Shown: positions 1 through 10,381, numbered from the stretch's first letter. The stretch: DNA of 64,000 nt from Aegilops tauschii subsp. strangulata (GCF_002575655.3 NC_053037.3:505308544-505372543), one strand, 5' to 3'. Notes: generated from the letters alone by a model not told the origin. Translations and numbers: made by a program.

Positions 1-480
1 TCCAGGCCATGTTATCTTTCGGCCTTCTCAGAGCCCATTTATTCTTGGGCTCATTTCCAGCATTCGTTTACTTACGGCCCGTTACTGTCATTTTCTGCTT
101 GTGGGCCAAATTCAGCCCGTGGTTACAGTCGGCCCGTTTGTGGTCCGTTAATACGTTAGGCCGTTTTCATAGCGTCATCAAATACGGCCTATTAACGATG
201 GCCCATTATGGTCGGCCCATGAACGGACGATTCCAACTCTAGCCCGTTTGCGGCCATAATGCGGCCTGTTATTGGCCCATGTTTGGCCAATCGATCATAC
301 GGCTCGTATAAGGCCCATTGATGATACGGCCCGTAGAAGGCCCATTGTTTCTACGGCCCATAGAAGGCCCATTGTTTCTACGGCCCGTAGAAGGCCTACT
401 GTTTCTACGGCCCGTTGAAGGCCCACTGTTTCTACGGCCCGTAGGAGGCCCAGTGTCACTACAGTAAATATTAGCCCATG
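1..480. repeat. GGCCC-rich degenerate tandem repeats
   Basis: The stretch is built from short variants of GGCCCGTT and GGCCCATT. From about 310 to 460 they become a regular ~27-bp array with the core TTTCTACGGCCCGTAGAAGG, each copy itself close to palindromic. The array produces a minus-strand open frame with a 9-residue period, which I read as a consequence of the repeat and not as a gene. Similar GGCCC arrays occur in Triticeae DNA transposons, but no terminus is visible because the window starts inside the array. Confidence 0.7.
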
Positions 481-743
481 GTTATTGTGGCCTAGTTTTA
501 AAAAATAGGTTATTGCAGCCACTAGCAAACCGCGGAAAAAGAACTGCACTGAGTAGAAGCAAACTAATAAACAAGACAACAAGGAAATAAATAAGCAAGC
601 AACTTATGCTAGGCTATCACGGCTATTGCACATATTACATCCACTGGGCATCAAAGTTCGCCACCAGTGCAAATATAGGGAACAAAGCAGCATATAAACG
701 CCGCAGCAAAACAAGTCCAGAACTGAAACCACTTCAGAAGAGT

Positions 744-1166
744 TCAAGAAACAATATCCTGGGTACCCATAATGCTGGCAAGATGCTTAGCAAGCTTATT
801 AACTTTCTCTTGTTTGGCGCTTAAATCCTCTAGCGCTTGCTGTTGCAAAAGAAAGTACGCATCTGAATTCTGCAGGGACTTCCTTAGTCCTTCGGCTTCT
901 TGCCGCAGCACAGCTGGCCGATGCCTTTCAGCTTGTAGCTGAGACTGAAGAAGCCGAATTGATTCAGGCAGCGAGTTCGAAGAGCTTGTGCCAGCGGTAC
1001 TGGCCAGTAACTCGAACACTACATCAACACAGGACTGTGGGGTTTTCTCACTGTCTACAAGATCGTTTTTATCACCTTTCTTGGAGACCAACAGGGTTGT
1101 CTCACTATCTTGAACCTTATCTGCATTACTTTCTCTACCATTGCATAGTGGGGTGCTCTTCTCCAA
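744..1166 (-). CDS. Terminal coiled-coil exon of an unidentified, possibly transposon-carried gene
   Basis: A 140-residue open frame with a Ser/Asp-rich first half and a second half (about residues 68-135) rich in Leu, Gln, Glu and Lys in heptad-like spacing, suggesting a coiled coil ending in a stop at 744. It lies downstream, in the minus-strand sense, of the duplicated exons at 1.6-3.7 kb and is plausibly the last exon of the same transcript. I do not recognise the protein. The layout resembles accessory genes of CACTA or Mutator elements, but no transposase is visible. It could also be a decayed host gene. Confidence 0.35.
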   Translation of the reverse strand: MEKSTPLCNGRESNADKVQDSETTLLVSKKGDKNDLVDSEKTPQSCVDVVFELLASTAGTSSSNSLPESIRLLQSQLQAERHRPAVLRQEAEGLRKSLQNSDAYFLLQQQALEDLSAKQEKVNKLAKHLASIMGTQDIVS

Positions 1167-1574
1167 TATTCTGTTTGCATACTACAAGAGAAATAAGCAG
1201 ACACATCACACGTTTAGCTTGTAGTATATGAAACTCATTTTGGTAAACCGGTTCAGTAGTAAGGTGGACAGGATAACAACATGAAACAACCATATATCTA
1301 TGTACTATGGTCACTGTATTGTCCATATCATTCTAGTTTATGTTCCCTAATCAAGATAGAGACACAGTTCAACTCATATATTTTTAAGACACAGCAGCAT
1401 AGACAGAATATAAGTGTGAGAAACTACACAGCATTGGCAGCACTTGTAATGTGCATCACATGAGAACATAACTGTTTATACAACTTAAACTGAAATCAAC
1501 ATAGAGCAAGAAGTTAGAACAGCAATCCAGTTAAAGAAATAGGTTTAAAACATACCCGTTGCGCCATTGGAGTT
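1167..1574. other. Intron-like spacer
   Basis: AT-rich sequence between the terminal exon and the next exon candidate on the minus strand. No repeat or RNA gene was seen. A GTATGT-type donor on the minus strand near 1,551-1,556 would suit an upstream exon ending close to 1,557, but it lies beyond the stop of that frame, so the junction is unresolved. Confidence 0.3.
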
Positions 1575-2030
1575 TCAATTGGATCCTTCAAATTCGAAAG
1601 TAGTTGGTATGAGTAAATACAGTGATGCAACATCAAAGGAGTATGGACCATAGCTACGGAATCTGACCTGAGAACATTTGCTCTTCTGCTTTAAACGTGG
1701 AGTTTGGGTTAGCTGTGGTGGTCTTCGTGCTTTGGGCACTGCAGTAGCTTTACAAACTGCTCGTGTGGGGGTACTCTGTGGTGGACATGGTGCTTTGTCA
1801 ACTATAAGTGGGTTACTATCCGCTGGGGTTGCGGTTAGATGGGTTGTAGCTGGTTCTCTGCCCAACGGTGTAAGTGTGCAATCTGGAAGAGTCTCGATTA
1901 TGTGTGGTGGGGCTAGTTTGTGGGCCATTATAACCATGGTTCTATCTGCATCGACGGGTAGCACTGTCTTTTGTGAAGAACGGGTTTTCGCTCCCTTAGA
2001 TACTGCCATCACCCCCTCCAATTCAAATGG
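1575..2030 (-). CDS. Exon-like segment, copy d of a duplicated exon, with Pro/Thr-rich extension
   Basis: On the minus strand an acceptor TTTATCAG precedes CCATTTGAATTGGAG. The frame opens with PFELEGVMAVSKGAKTRSSQ and continues KTVLPVDAD, closely matching the exons at 2,508-2,657 and 2,956-3,109 (PFEPVMEKSGVKTRSSEQ and PLESVMGKSGVKRRSSEQ). Unlike those copies it runs on into a Pro/Thr/Lys-rich tail of about 100 residues and reaches a stop at 1,575. Function is unknown. The Lys/Arg-rich TRSS patch could be a nuclear localisation signal, which is inference only. Confidence 0.4.
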   Translation of the reverse strand, partial: PFELEGVMAVSKGAKTRSSQKTVLPVDADRTMVIMAHKLAPPHIIETLPDCTLTPLGREPATTHLTATPADSNPLIVDKAPCPPQSTPTRAVCKATAVPKARRPPQLTQTPRLKQKSKCSQVRFRSYGPYSFDVASLYLLIPTTFEFEGSN

Positions 2031-2507
2031 CTGATAAACAAGAAAAGAAATTGAACATACAGACATTGTATGATAGACAGATGTGGTAATTCACATATAT
2101 GTTGTCTAACCAAACAGGACAGCATGACACAATTTCACATATATGATGCCTAACTAAACAGGATAACATGACACAGTTTCAGATATATGAAGGATAACTT
2201 AACAGGATATAATGGCATAATTCAACATATGATGAGTACCTAAACAGGATGACATGACAAAACTATATGATGTCTTTCTAAAATAGGTTGGGATGAAATA
2301 ATTCACATACATGTTGTCTAAGTATACAGGATGGCATGATATAATTGACATAATTGATTCATATACTAAGCAGCTGGCACTCGCATGTGTGATCTCTAAA
2401 CTAAGCAGATAGAATTCAATATTGTGCATATGATGTCTAAACTAAGCAATGAAAGACACCATATGCATCATATGAGAAATATAAACATTGGAACTTAGAG
2501 CATACAC

Positions 2508-2657
2508 CTCAGGTGGGATATAGGACTGGTCATCTATCTCTGAATCCTCCTCTAAGGAGCTCCCTGTAACCATCGAGATATATGCTTCAACAGGTACCAT
2601 TGCCTGCTCTGAAGACCTTGTTTTCACTCCAGATTTTTCCATAACCGGCTCAAATGG
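2508..2657 (-). CDS. Exon-like segment, copy c of a duplicated exon
   Basis: A 150-bp open segment bounded on the minus strand by an acceptor GTATCAG before CCATTTGAG and a donor GAG|GTGTATGC. It encodes PFEPVMEKSGVKTRSSEQ, then an acidic stretch (SSLEEDSEIDDQ) and ends IPPE. 150 is a multiple of three, so inclusion or skipping would keep frame. The same splice motifs border copy b, supporting real exon structure over chance. Protein family not recognised. Confidence 0.45.
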
Positions 2658-2955
2658 CTGATACACATGAAGAGTAGTTCAATATACACAGATTGTCGAC
2701 AAATGGAATACGTAATGAAAAAAAAGATGACATGAGATAATTCACATATATGATGCCTGGCTCCATGGCGGTGCATAATTCACATATATGATGACTGGCT
2801 GAAAAACATGGCATTGCATAATTCACATATCTGATATAGAAAGCAAACAGGAGGCATTCACACAAAGCATGTCTAATCTAAGCAGATGGCATGGCAATGC
2901 AAGACACCATATGCATGATATGAGCAATATAACCCAGCCAAGTTAGAGCATGCAC

Positions 2956-3109
2956 CTCGGGGGGGGGGGGAATACGACTGGTCATCTCTCTCTGAATCCT
3001 CCTCTGAGGAGCTATCTGTAACCAGCAAGAAATCTGCATCGACAGGTAGCACTGACTGCTCAGAAGACCTTCTTTTCACTCCAGATTTTCCCATGACCGA
3101 CTCCAATGG
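2956..3109 (-). CDS. Exon-like segment, copy b of a duplicated exon, frame-shifted by a homopolymer
   Basis: Same borders as copy c: acceptor GCGTCAG before CCATTGGAG and donor GAG|GTGCATGC. The sequence encodes PLESVMGKSGVKRRSSEQ, SVLPVDADF and an acidic SSSEEDSERDDQ stretch. It is 154 bp, four longer than copy c, and the excess sits in a run of twelve G at about 2,959-2,970 near its donor. That run would shift the frame into the next exon. It may be a real lesion or a sequencing artefact. Confidence 0.45.
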
Positions 3110-3287
3110 CTGACGCACAGGAAGAGTAGATGAATGTATAAACATTGTTGACAAATGGAATACATTATGGAAAAAATATGGCACAATACAATTCAAATAT
3201 ACGATGACTGGCTAAACAGGATGGCATTGCATGATTCACGTATATGATGCCTGGCTAAAGAAGATGGCATTGCATAATTCCCACATA

Positions 3288-3448
3288 CTCCCTCCGTTCC
3301 TAAATATTTGTCTTTTTAGAGATTTCAAATGGACTACCACATACGGATGTATATAGACATATTTTAGAGTGTAGATTCACTCATTTTGTTCCGTATGTAG
3401 TCACTTGTTGAAATCTCTAAAAAGACAAATATTTCGGAATGGTGGGAG
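3288..3448. mobile_element. Stowaway MITE
   Basis: A 161-bp element flanked by TA at 3,286-3,287 and 3,449-3,450. The left terminus is CTCCCTCCGTTCCTAAATAT; the right end is its near complement, ending in ATGGTGGGAG, with two changes in the last bases. The inner sequence folds back over most of its length. It lies in the repeat-rich intron of the minus-strand exon-like locus. Confidence 0.9.
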
Positions 3449-3591
3449 TATGATATAGAAACCAAACAGGTGGCATTCACACAAAGCAAATCTAAACTAA
3501 GCTGATGACATATAAGATGTATAATGTAAGCAATGCAAGGCTCCATATGCATGATATGACCAACATCAGCATGCTAGGTTAGAGCAAACAC

Positions 3592-3690
3592 CTCAGGTGG
3601 TAAACAGGCGTGGTCGGCTCCTTCTGAATCTCCATCTGAACAGTTATCTTCCTCTGGAATACAAGCTGGAAATGCAGGAGGGGGGGGGCA
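3592..3690 (-). CDS. Exon-like segment, divergent copy a of the duplicated exon
   Basis: A minus-strand donor GAG|GTGTTTGC matches those of copies b and c, and the preceding codons give an acidic stretch (EEDNCSDGDSEG) ending LPPE, resembling the ends of copies b and c. The 5' border could not be placed because the acceptor motif seen in the other copies is missing; a run of nine G near 3,680 interrupts the match. It is the most diverged and probably most decayed copy. Confidence 0.3.
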
Positions 3691-4100
3691 CTTCGCCCAC
3701 CATGGAGCGGCGTCTGCATGACATTATATTCGCATGCAACGGTCTTCTCTTTTTCTCTACATGTTCAGTACGATTGTGTACAATATCTGACATGCATAAT
3801 AATAAAAAATAGTTAGATTTTGTAAGGCCTAAGGGGTGCATGCAAAAATCAAGACTGATGGTAGCAAACGAGTGGATGGATCCAAAACTAATAATAGCAG
3901 GTAGATTATAGCTTCAGTTTAAAAAGATAGACAACGGATCATCTATTGTTTGTTGCCCACCCAACATGAACCACATAGAAGACCCCAGATGAACCAGATA
4001 GTAGACAAATACTATTCGTTGCTGGCTCGATATGAGACCCCTGGGCAATTCAAAACTCAAGATTGAACGATAAAGTAGCAGCTAATAATAACCGATGTAT
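3691..4100. other. No feature recognised
   Basis: Moderately AT-rich spacer. No gene, repeat array or terminus was found on either strand. Confidence 0.4.
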
Positions 4101-4128
4101 AACGTAAGCAAACACGAAAGATTGCGAC

Positions 4129-4336
4129 CTCTCTTCCGGAACTGTGTAGTCCTTAGGTTCATCTGCTCAGTCGATGATGGTAATGCAGTTGGCGTGGCTG
4201 GCGACAATGGGGAAGATGATCTGAGGCGGCGAAAGGAAGTTTGCAGGGGGGGATCTCTGCTGCAGTGAACGCTTCTCTCGATGGTGCACCTCAGGTGGGG
4301 TGGATGACAGCACGGCAGGAGCAGGACATAACACAC
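4129..4336 (-). CDS. Ser/Pro-rich exon-like segment, copy 1 of 3
   Basis: On the minus strand this frame encodes a basic, Ser/Pro-rich stretch (RLRSSSPLSPATPTALPSST, then EQMNLRTTQFRKR) ending at a GAGAG|GT donor. It is alignable by eye with segments at about 4,565-4,748 and 5,455-5,640, which share the final ACCTC (plus strand) donor context. The role is unknown; it may be the 5' part of the transcript whose later exons lie at 0.7-3.7 kb. Confidence 0.3.
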
Positions 4337-4564
4337 AGAGTTTTCTTTGACGCCTATCTGAAAATGAAGTAAATCTGTAAGGGCTCCTTAGAATTGGAGG
4401 ATTCTATAAACGCAGGGACAGGAAAAACACAGGAATAGGATAGGAATGCACGTGCAAAACAGAGCATTTGGAAACATAGGATTTCAGTCAACCTGGGTGT
4501 TTGGCTCACATGAATTGGAAGAACAGAGGAATGGAGAAACAAAGTGATGCGACGAGTGTACAAC

Positions 4565-4748
4565 CTCTTTGGCATAGCATTGTGGACCTCAGCTTCATTG
4601 GGTTGGACGTGGAGGATGGTGATGATGCTGGTGTGACTGTCGGAGGCGGGGAAGAAGATCCGAGGCCTCTAGAAACGGCGCCGAGGGTACTGCTCCGCTG
4701 TGATGGACGGTTCCGTCGTTGGAGCAGCTCCGCTAAGGTGTACGGCAA
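4565..4748 (-). CDS. Ser/Pro-rich exon-like segment, copy 2 of 3
   Basis: Minus-strand frame encoding LGSSSPPPTVTPASSPSSTS followed by NPMKLRSTMLCQR and a donor-like AAAGAG|GT. It matches copy 1 in order and composition (SSSP, TP-rich, PSST, M-LR-T). Spacing of the copies is about 0.45 and 0.9 kb. No conserved domain is recognised. Confidence 0.3.
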
Positions 4749-5039
4749 CGAGGCTGAAGCATGACAAGACAGACAACGTTAATCTGAAGTGGGACCCTAA
4801 TATCATCTGCAATAGATGATGTAAAATACATCACCAAAAAGTGCTAGATGTAAAACGCATCAGCCGCGCCACGGGCGCTCCGACAGATGCTGTAAGTACT
4901 GTTCACTCTGAACTTAACTGAAGAAAATGAACTTCACAGACGAAACTGAATTTTACTGTCGAAACTGATTGAACTAGTAACACAGTATTGCAATAGATGT
5001 TTAGGGCGTTCGAGCACTAGTAGCAGAGAAGCAGTGATA

Positions 5040-5430
5040 TAAATCAGCAGAAGCTCGAGCAGGGAACGCACTAGTAGAGAGCAAGTCGTACAGTAGCACC
5101 GCGAGCGAGTGCTAAAGCAGCAACTCCTGTAGCTGCCGGAGGTCGTGCAGCAGCAGCAGCAGCAGCGCAAGCGAGAGCAAGAGCAGAGCAGCAGCACGAA
5201 CGAAAGCAGGAGCAGTGCAGCAGCGTGACCGACAACAAGAAAAGAGCCGCAGCGCGAGCGAGAGCCGGAGCAGCTGCAGCTAGTGCCGTTGTGGAAGTCG
5301 CCGCCGAGGAAGCAACGACATGGGGGAGAGACGCCGTGGATGATGTGGCCGGCGACGGCGCCGTCGATGGAGACACGCCATGTCTGCTCGGTATCGAGCA
5401 CCGGCAGCCTCGTGAGATCGAATAAAAGAT
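5040..5430. repeat. CAG/GCGAGC-rich low-complexity tract
   Basis: GC-rich simple sequence dominated by AGCAGC and GCGAGCGAGAGC, including a pure CAG run near 5,148-5,168. Several long frames on both strands (poly-Cys/Ser or poly-Ala) are compositional artefacts. Confidence 0.7.
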
Positions 5431-5454
5431 AAAATGCAGCGGTGAGTGCAGAAC

Positions 5455-5640
5455 CTCATTGGTGGCGCCGAGTTGGCCTCGGCTTCATCGGAGGAATTGG
5501 TGAGGGTGCTGCGGTTCTGGTGGGGCAGGTCAAGACGGCGCTGTGGGGATTGAGGTGGCGCGATAGACGAGGCGAACGTCGGGGTAGCTCCTTGGAGGTG
5601 GAGGACGGGGCGGCTGATCTGGCGGGACGACGAGATCAAC
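5455..5640 (-). CDS. Ser/Pro-rich exon-like segment, copy 3 of 3 (most 5')
   Basis: The plus strand here reads AACCTCATTGGTGGCGCCGA and then CCTCGGCTTCATCGG, which parallels the segment at 4,562-4,610. On the minus strand it encodes a Ser/Pro/Gln-rich stretch. The similarity is weaker than that between copies 1 and 2, and the boundaries are uncertain. Confidence 0.25.
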
Positions 5641-5699
5641 AACGGATCCTCATCCGGTGCGGTGGATGAGGGACGGCGAGCTGTTGTGTTGGACGACGT

Positions 5700-6719
5700 A
5701 GTCGGGGAAGAGTCTCCGGCTGGGCGGCGGTCGGGAGGCTAACGGAGGAGCATGGGGTTTCGCGGGTTTTGGCGGCCTCGGTGTACGAATGGGGGGGGGG
5801 CGAAGGGGGAGGGGGAGCCAAGCTTAGGGACGCGCTTATTCGAAATGTAGGGTAAGTTACCAGCGTACCCCCACCGGTTTTGACACCGCGACGTGGAGCT
5901 TCATTTTCGGCTGAGGGGTAGAAGGGGGATTTCGCGTGTCTGGGCTGCGGGAGCGATTTCGGATGAGGAGGGAGTTCTCGCGCGCGTCCAAATTTCGGGA
6001 TAACAAGGCACGGCGCGGGTTGAAGAAGCGGGAGTTTCAAAGCAGGTGAGACAAAAGATACTCGAGCTTGAAAATTTTGGGATAACAAGGTGCGGATTCC
6101 TTGTTCGGCAGAACAAACTTAACGTGTAAAAAAATGCGTACAAGACACAAGAGAGTCATGTCCCCTTTTACTACATTGCTATAGATGCCATTGAAAAAAC
6201 TACAAGAAAAATGTAAAAAAAATCGGGAGAACAAGATTACCCTGCACAGTACCAAATCGATTCGCACTTCCCTCAACAACAACAAAAAACAAATCAATTC
6301 CCACCAAAGAAAGAGTAATGTCCCTTTTTATATGATTACAGATGCCATGATCTCGAATTTCAATTTTTGAATCCACGTTATGTTCAATTCGAATATATCG
6401 TTAGGTGACCTTGCGGTTTATAATTGATGTAGTCGTACATTTTGTTCTTCCATCATATATGAACATTTTACTCCACCATGTGAACATATATATTGTCGTT
6501 TACCATATGGACTAAATTTGAATCAATTTTCCTTATTTGAATAAGATTGTTGTCAAGTTATACAATAATTTAAATATTATCTTGATAACAAAAAACATAC
6601 ATATAGCAGTAATCATATTTCACTATGAACTACATGTACCATACGCTCTCCAATTCAAATATTTGTATCCATTTTATGTTGAATTCAAATCATAGTACAT
6701 TATTGGTCTAGGTAGCGAG
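5700..6719. other. Transition from GC-rich to AT-rich spacer, no gene recognised
   Basis: 5.7-6.1 kb is GC-rich with an approximate direct repeat of TCGGGATAACAAGG near 5,995 and 6,070. 6.1-6.35 kb holds two similar segments around ATGTCCCTTTT and AGATGCCAT. The remainder is AT-rich. A minus-strand promoter for the exon-like locus would be expected near 5.7-6.1 kb, but I could not identify a convincing TATA box. Confidence 0.35.
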
Positions 6720-8830
6720 ATGTTTGGGATAATCTAAACCCTGTTACGTATAATTTTTGGCTGAATTGGGACAAGTTTTGGTATAAGCCTCTTGCAAAAC
6801 CGGAGATTCTCTCAACAAGCCTCGTGGTTCCGAGAGGGAACGTGTCACCTTTTTGTGCGAAACGATATACGCTGCCTCCCCCTGATTTTATTTACAAAGG
6901 CAACATAGAACTATATGATGTCCTGTTAAATTTTGGAATTATTTCGGGTTCATTTGGCCTTTTTATACATTAATTGAGTTTCTGGACTTTTAATGTGCAT
7001 AATCTAAATATGAATTGCATGCACATGCTCTGGTGCACCAAAGTGGGTTGAAAAATCACATGTGTGTCCTTGGTTGAATTTCTAGGTCCCATGGAAGAAA
7101 TGAGAATGAAATTCAAACATCTGGGTGTCATGACTCGGCCGAGAACATCGAGAAACTTTGATTTTAAATTCATGTAAATCCAAAACTCGCCTGGAAATCA
7201 TGAAACTTGGCATGGCGTCATGTCATGGCACTAACATGTTGTGGTAAAAAATTGGGCCGATTTGGAAGCTCGTGGTTCTAAGAGGGAACGTGCCACCTTT
7301 GAGTGTGAAACGATATACGCTGCCCCCCCCCTTGAGTTTCTTAACAAAGGCAACATAGAACTACATTAGTGCCCTATTAAATTTTGGAATTATTCCGAGT
7401 TCATTTGTCGTTTTTTATACATTAATTGAGTTTCTAGTCATTTAATGTGCATAAGTCAAATTTGAACTACAAGCACATGCTCTCGTACACCAAAGTTGGT
7501 TGAAAAATCACATTTGTGTCCTCGGGTGAATTTCTAGGTCCCATGCAAGAAATGAGAATAAAATTAAAACATCTGGGCATCGTGGCTCGGCCGAGAACAT
7601 TGAGAAACTTGGTTTTAAAATTCTTGTAAATCCAAAACACGTATGAAAATCATGAAACTTGGCATGGATGTCATGTCATGGTACTACCATGTTGTGGTAA
7701 AAAAAATTGGCCGAAAATAGGAACATATTTTGGTATAAGCTTCTTGCAAACCGAAGCTTCTCTCAAGAAGGCTCGTGGTTCTGAGAGGGAACGTGCCACC
7801 TTTGAGTGCGAAACGATACGTTGTCCCCCTTGAGTTTATTTACAAAGGCAACATAGAACTACATGAGTGCCTTGTTAAATTTTGGAATTATTCCGGCTTC
7901 GTTTGGCCTTATTTACACATTAATTGAGTTTTTGGTCATTTAATGTGCATAATACAAATTTGAACTACAAGCACATGTTCCCGTGCACCAAAGTTGGTTG
8001 AAAAATCACATTTGTGTCCTCGGGTGAATTTCTACTCCCTCCTTCCATCTATATAGGTCCTAATGTGTTTTTGGAGGCTAAGTTTGACCAAACGTTAGAG
8101 CAATAATATATGACATGCAACTTACACAAAGCATACCTTCAAATTTGTATGTCAAAGGAGCTTCCATAATATAATTTTCATAGTATACATCTCATGTGCT
8201 ATTAATCTTGTCAATAGTCAAAGGCTGTCTTCAAAAACACATTAGGCCCTATATAGATGGAAGGAGGGAGTAGGTCCCATGCAAAAAATGAGAATAAAAT
8301 TCAAACATCTGGGCATCGGGGCTCGGTCGAGAACATTGAGAAACATGGTTTTAAAATCATGAAACTTGGCATGGTGTCATGTCATGGTAGTACCATGCCG
8401 TGGTAAAAAAATTGGCCGAATAGGAACAAATTTTGGTATAAGCTTCATGCAAATCGGAGCTTCTCTCAAGAAGGCTCGTGGTTCTGGGAGGGAACGTGTC
8501 ACCTTTGTGTGCATAATTCAAATTTGATATACAAGCACATGTTCCAATGCGCCAAAGTTGGTTGAAAAATCACATGTGTGTCCTCGGGTAAATTTCTAGG
8601 TTCCATGCAAGAAATGGGAATGAAATTCAAAATTCTGGGCGTCGTGGCTGGGTTGGAAACATTGAGAAACTTAGTTTTTTAATTCCTGTAAATCGAAAAC
8701 ACGCATGAAAATAATGAAACTTGACTTGGTGCCATGACATGGCACCAACATGCTGTGGTAAATTAGCAGTCCGATTTGCGAAGGCGCACACATTAACAAT
8801 CAACAAAGTCATTTTGGAACAAGTGTTGTC
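6720..8830. repeat. Tandem array of ~450-500-bp units
   Basis: The landmark GAGGGAACGTG(C/T)CACCTTT recurs near 6,834, 7,282, 7,785 and 8,488, giving spacings of about 447, 503 and 704 bp. The last spacing includes a 236-bp MITE, leaving about 466. Each unit also carries AAAGGCAACATAGAACTA and CATGAAACTTGGCATGG. The fourth copy has an internal deletion. No coding capacity. Such arrays are typical of subterminal or internal regions of large Triticeae DNA transposons, but no terminus is visible here. Confidence 0.85.
8035..8270. mobile_element. Stowaway MITE inside the tandem array
   Basis: A 236-bp element with termini CTCCCTCCTTCCATCTATAT and its reverse complement, flanked by TA at 8,033-8,034 and 8,271-8,272. 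Neighbouring array units read GAATTTCTAGGTCCCATG without interruption, so the TA target and the empty site can be seen directly. Confidence 0.95.
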
Positions 8831-9189
8831 ACGTTACAATCGGAAACACAAGTATTATTGAAACCATGGGCGTTCTACTTGCTAGTACCATTTACGTGCC
8901 GCCACGCGTCCCCATTTTTTGTTAGCTAGGAGGCGCCGTGCAGGGTAGCTATTTGAGTACGAGAGGCGTGCGATCAGACCCCTGCGCGTGCTTATTGGGA
9001 GGAGAGCCCTTTGACCTCCATCTGCCGTCCACCTCTCTCCCAAGGTCTCCATTAATGGCGCCCGAGCCTCTGTTTAATGGCGTGGCTATGTCTCACTCGA
9101 CTGAGATTTAAGAGAGAAAAAAGAAAATCTAAAAGCACGGATCTTGATGTAAGATCCGACGGACCTATATAGCATCTACTGCGACTTGC
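8831..9189. other. Left flank of the inverted repeat, no gene recognised
   Basis: Contains GC-rich sequence and a purine-rich stretch. This DNA has no counterpart beside the right arm, where the corresponding position is followed by the SINA-like gene promoter. Confidence 0.45.
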
Positions 9190-9229
9190 ATGCATGCGTT
9201 GTAATTAATGCATTGGTAAACGCAAATTA

Positions 9230-10260
9230 TTGAAATATATCGAGTGCAGTGCTTTGATGTGTCGCGTCAACTCGTACATCAACGAGAAGTTTGATTATCC
9301 TCTCCCTCGCAGACATAACTGCACATGCCTTTGGCTGTATGACAGGTTGGCTACACACCTGTCGGGCCCACCTGTCATACACGCAAAGGCAGGAGTGTCC
9401 CTCCCTCGCCCATGAGCGTGGTGGCTAGCAAGACTAGGAGAAGCTTTCGCTACACGCTCTCCCTCCCGCACGCGGTGGACATGCAGCAGTTCAATCGGTG
9501 TCAGATGGCCAGAAGCGTACTATAGTACTCCTCCAGTGCAGTAGTACTCCATCATTGTTCGACTTTACGAAGAGGCGAAGAGCCAAGCGCAGCCCGGACG
9601 CTCGTGTGGCAGTTTCGTGTGTAGAGTAGTCTAGGATAGCGTGTACCGTGCCTGTAAGCTTAAAATCGTAGGGGTCGGCTCCATGCTATGTGGCCATCTC
9701 GTAGTTTTTTTAAAATTAAAATAGTCTTCTGGCCCTACCTGACACCCTGGTGATTGTAGTTTGCACACTCATCTGGTCAAGACAGGAATATATATTTTAA
9801 TTTGTTTTTTTCTAAAAGGGGGGACTCCCCGGCCTCTACATCAGAACGATGCATACGGCCACATATATTTTAATTTGTGGTGGGTAAATGTTAGAGGTTG
9901 CAACAAATATATTGTACACTGCGGGTCTTTCATCCAAGTTTAGAGGCAAGCATGTTGGGCCAGTGCTATGATGTGTCGCGTCAACTCGTACAACGAGGAG
10001 AAGCTTGATTTTACTACATGCCTTCTCCCTCACCCATGCGCGCGGTTGCTCGCAAATGAGGACATGCTTTTGCTTAGTAGTACTTCTACAACAAGCTATC
10101 CGTCCCGCTCGCGGTGGACGGACATGCAGCAGCGGATTCGACACTGTAGAAGCAGCAGTAGTAACATCATTATTCGTCTTCCCGAAGAGGCGAAGAGCCA
10201 AGCGCAAACCGAACATTGCAGTTGCGAACATTGGAGCACGCATATAGCCAGACTCTTGCA
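9230..10260. repeat. Local direct duplication within the arm
   Basis: The segments beginning TTTGATGTGTCGCGTCAACT near 9,253 and TATGATGTGTCGCGTCAACT near 9,966 are related. Both continue through similar CGAAGAGGCGAAGAGCCAAG motifs near 9,570 and 10,180. The right arm shows the same pair in inverted order, so the duplication predates the inverted repeat. Confidence 0.75.
9326..9391. other. 66-nt hairpin conserved in both arms
   Basis: The halves TGCCTTTGGCTGTATGACAG and CTGTCATACACGCAAAGGCA pair over 22 positions with one internal two-base mismatch and a loop of about 22 nt. The right-arm copy is at 61,419-61,484. It may be a small foldback element or a small-RNA precursor. Confidence 0.6.
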
Positions 10261-10288
10261 TGAGACAAAATTGCTATGTGAGCCCACT

Positions 10289-10293
10289 ATTGT
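10289..10293. other. Junction missing the 4.0-kb right-arm segment
   Basis: The left arm has a single ATTGT (ACAAT on the other strand) exactly where the right arm has two ACAAT copies at 56,508-56,512 and 60,519-60,523 bordering about 4,011 bp. This is the pattern of a deletion between 5-bp direct repeats, or of an insertion with a 5-bp duplication. Confidence 0.8.
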
Positions 10294-10381
10294 TTTCTAC
10301 TGCTGGTTCACTAGGCTACCGTGGTTCGCACTGCTGGTTCACTGGGCTGCCATGGTTCCCACTCCTCCGACCTGAGTAGTA

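Larger units (their letters stand above)
2060..3550. repeat. Degenerate intronic tandem repeat
   Basis: Between the exon copies the sequence repeats variants of AATTCACATATATGATG followed by CTGGCTAAACAGGATGGCAT. At least a dozen imperfect copies are visible around the exons at 2.5 and 3.0 kb. The repeat includes exon flanks, so introns and exons were probably duplicated together as ~450-bp blocks. Confidence 0.6.

Noticed and set aside
1..480. CRISPR-like array from the regular GGCCC repeats
   Set aside because: Units are contiguous variants without unique spacers, and the genome is a plant's.
4934..5430. Cys-rich and Ala-rich frames at the CAG tract
   Set aside because: Pure products of low-complexity sequence in different phases; no signal peptide with regular Cys spacing.
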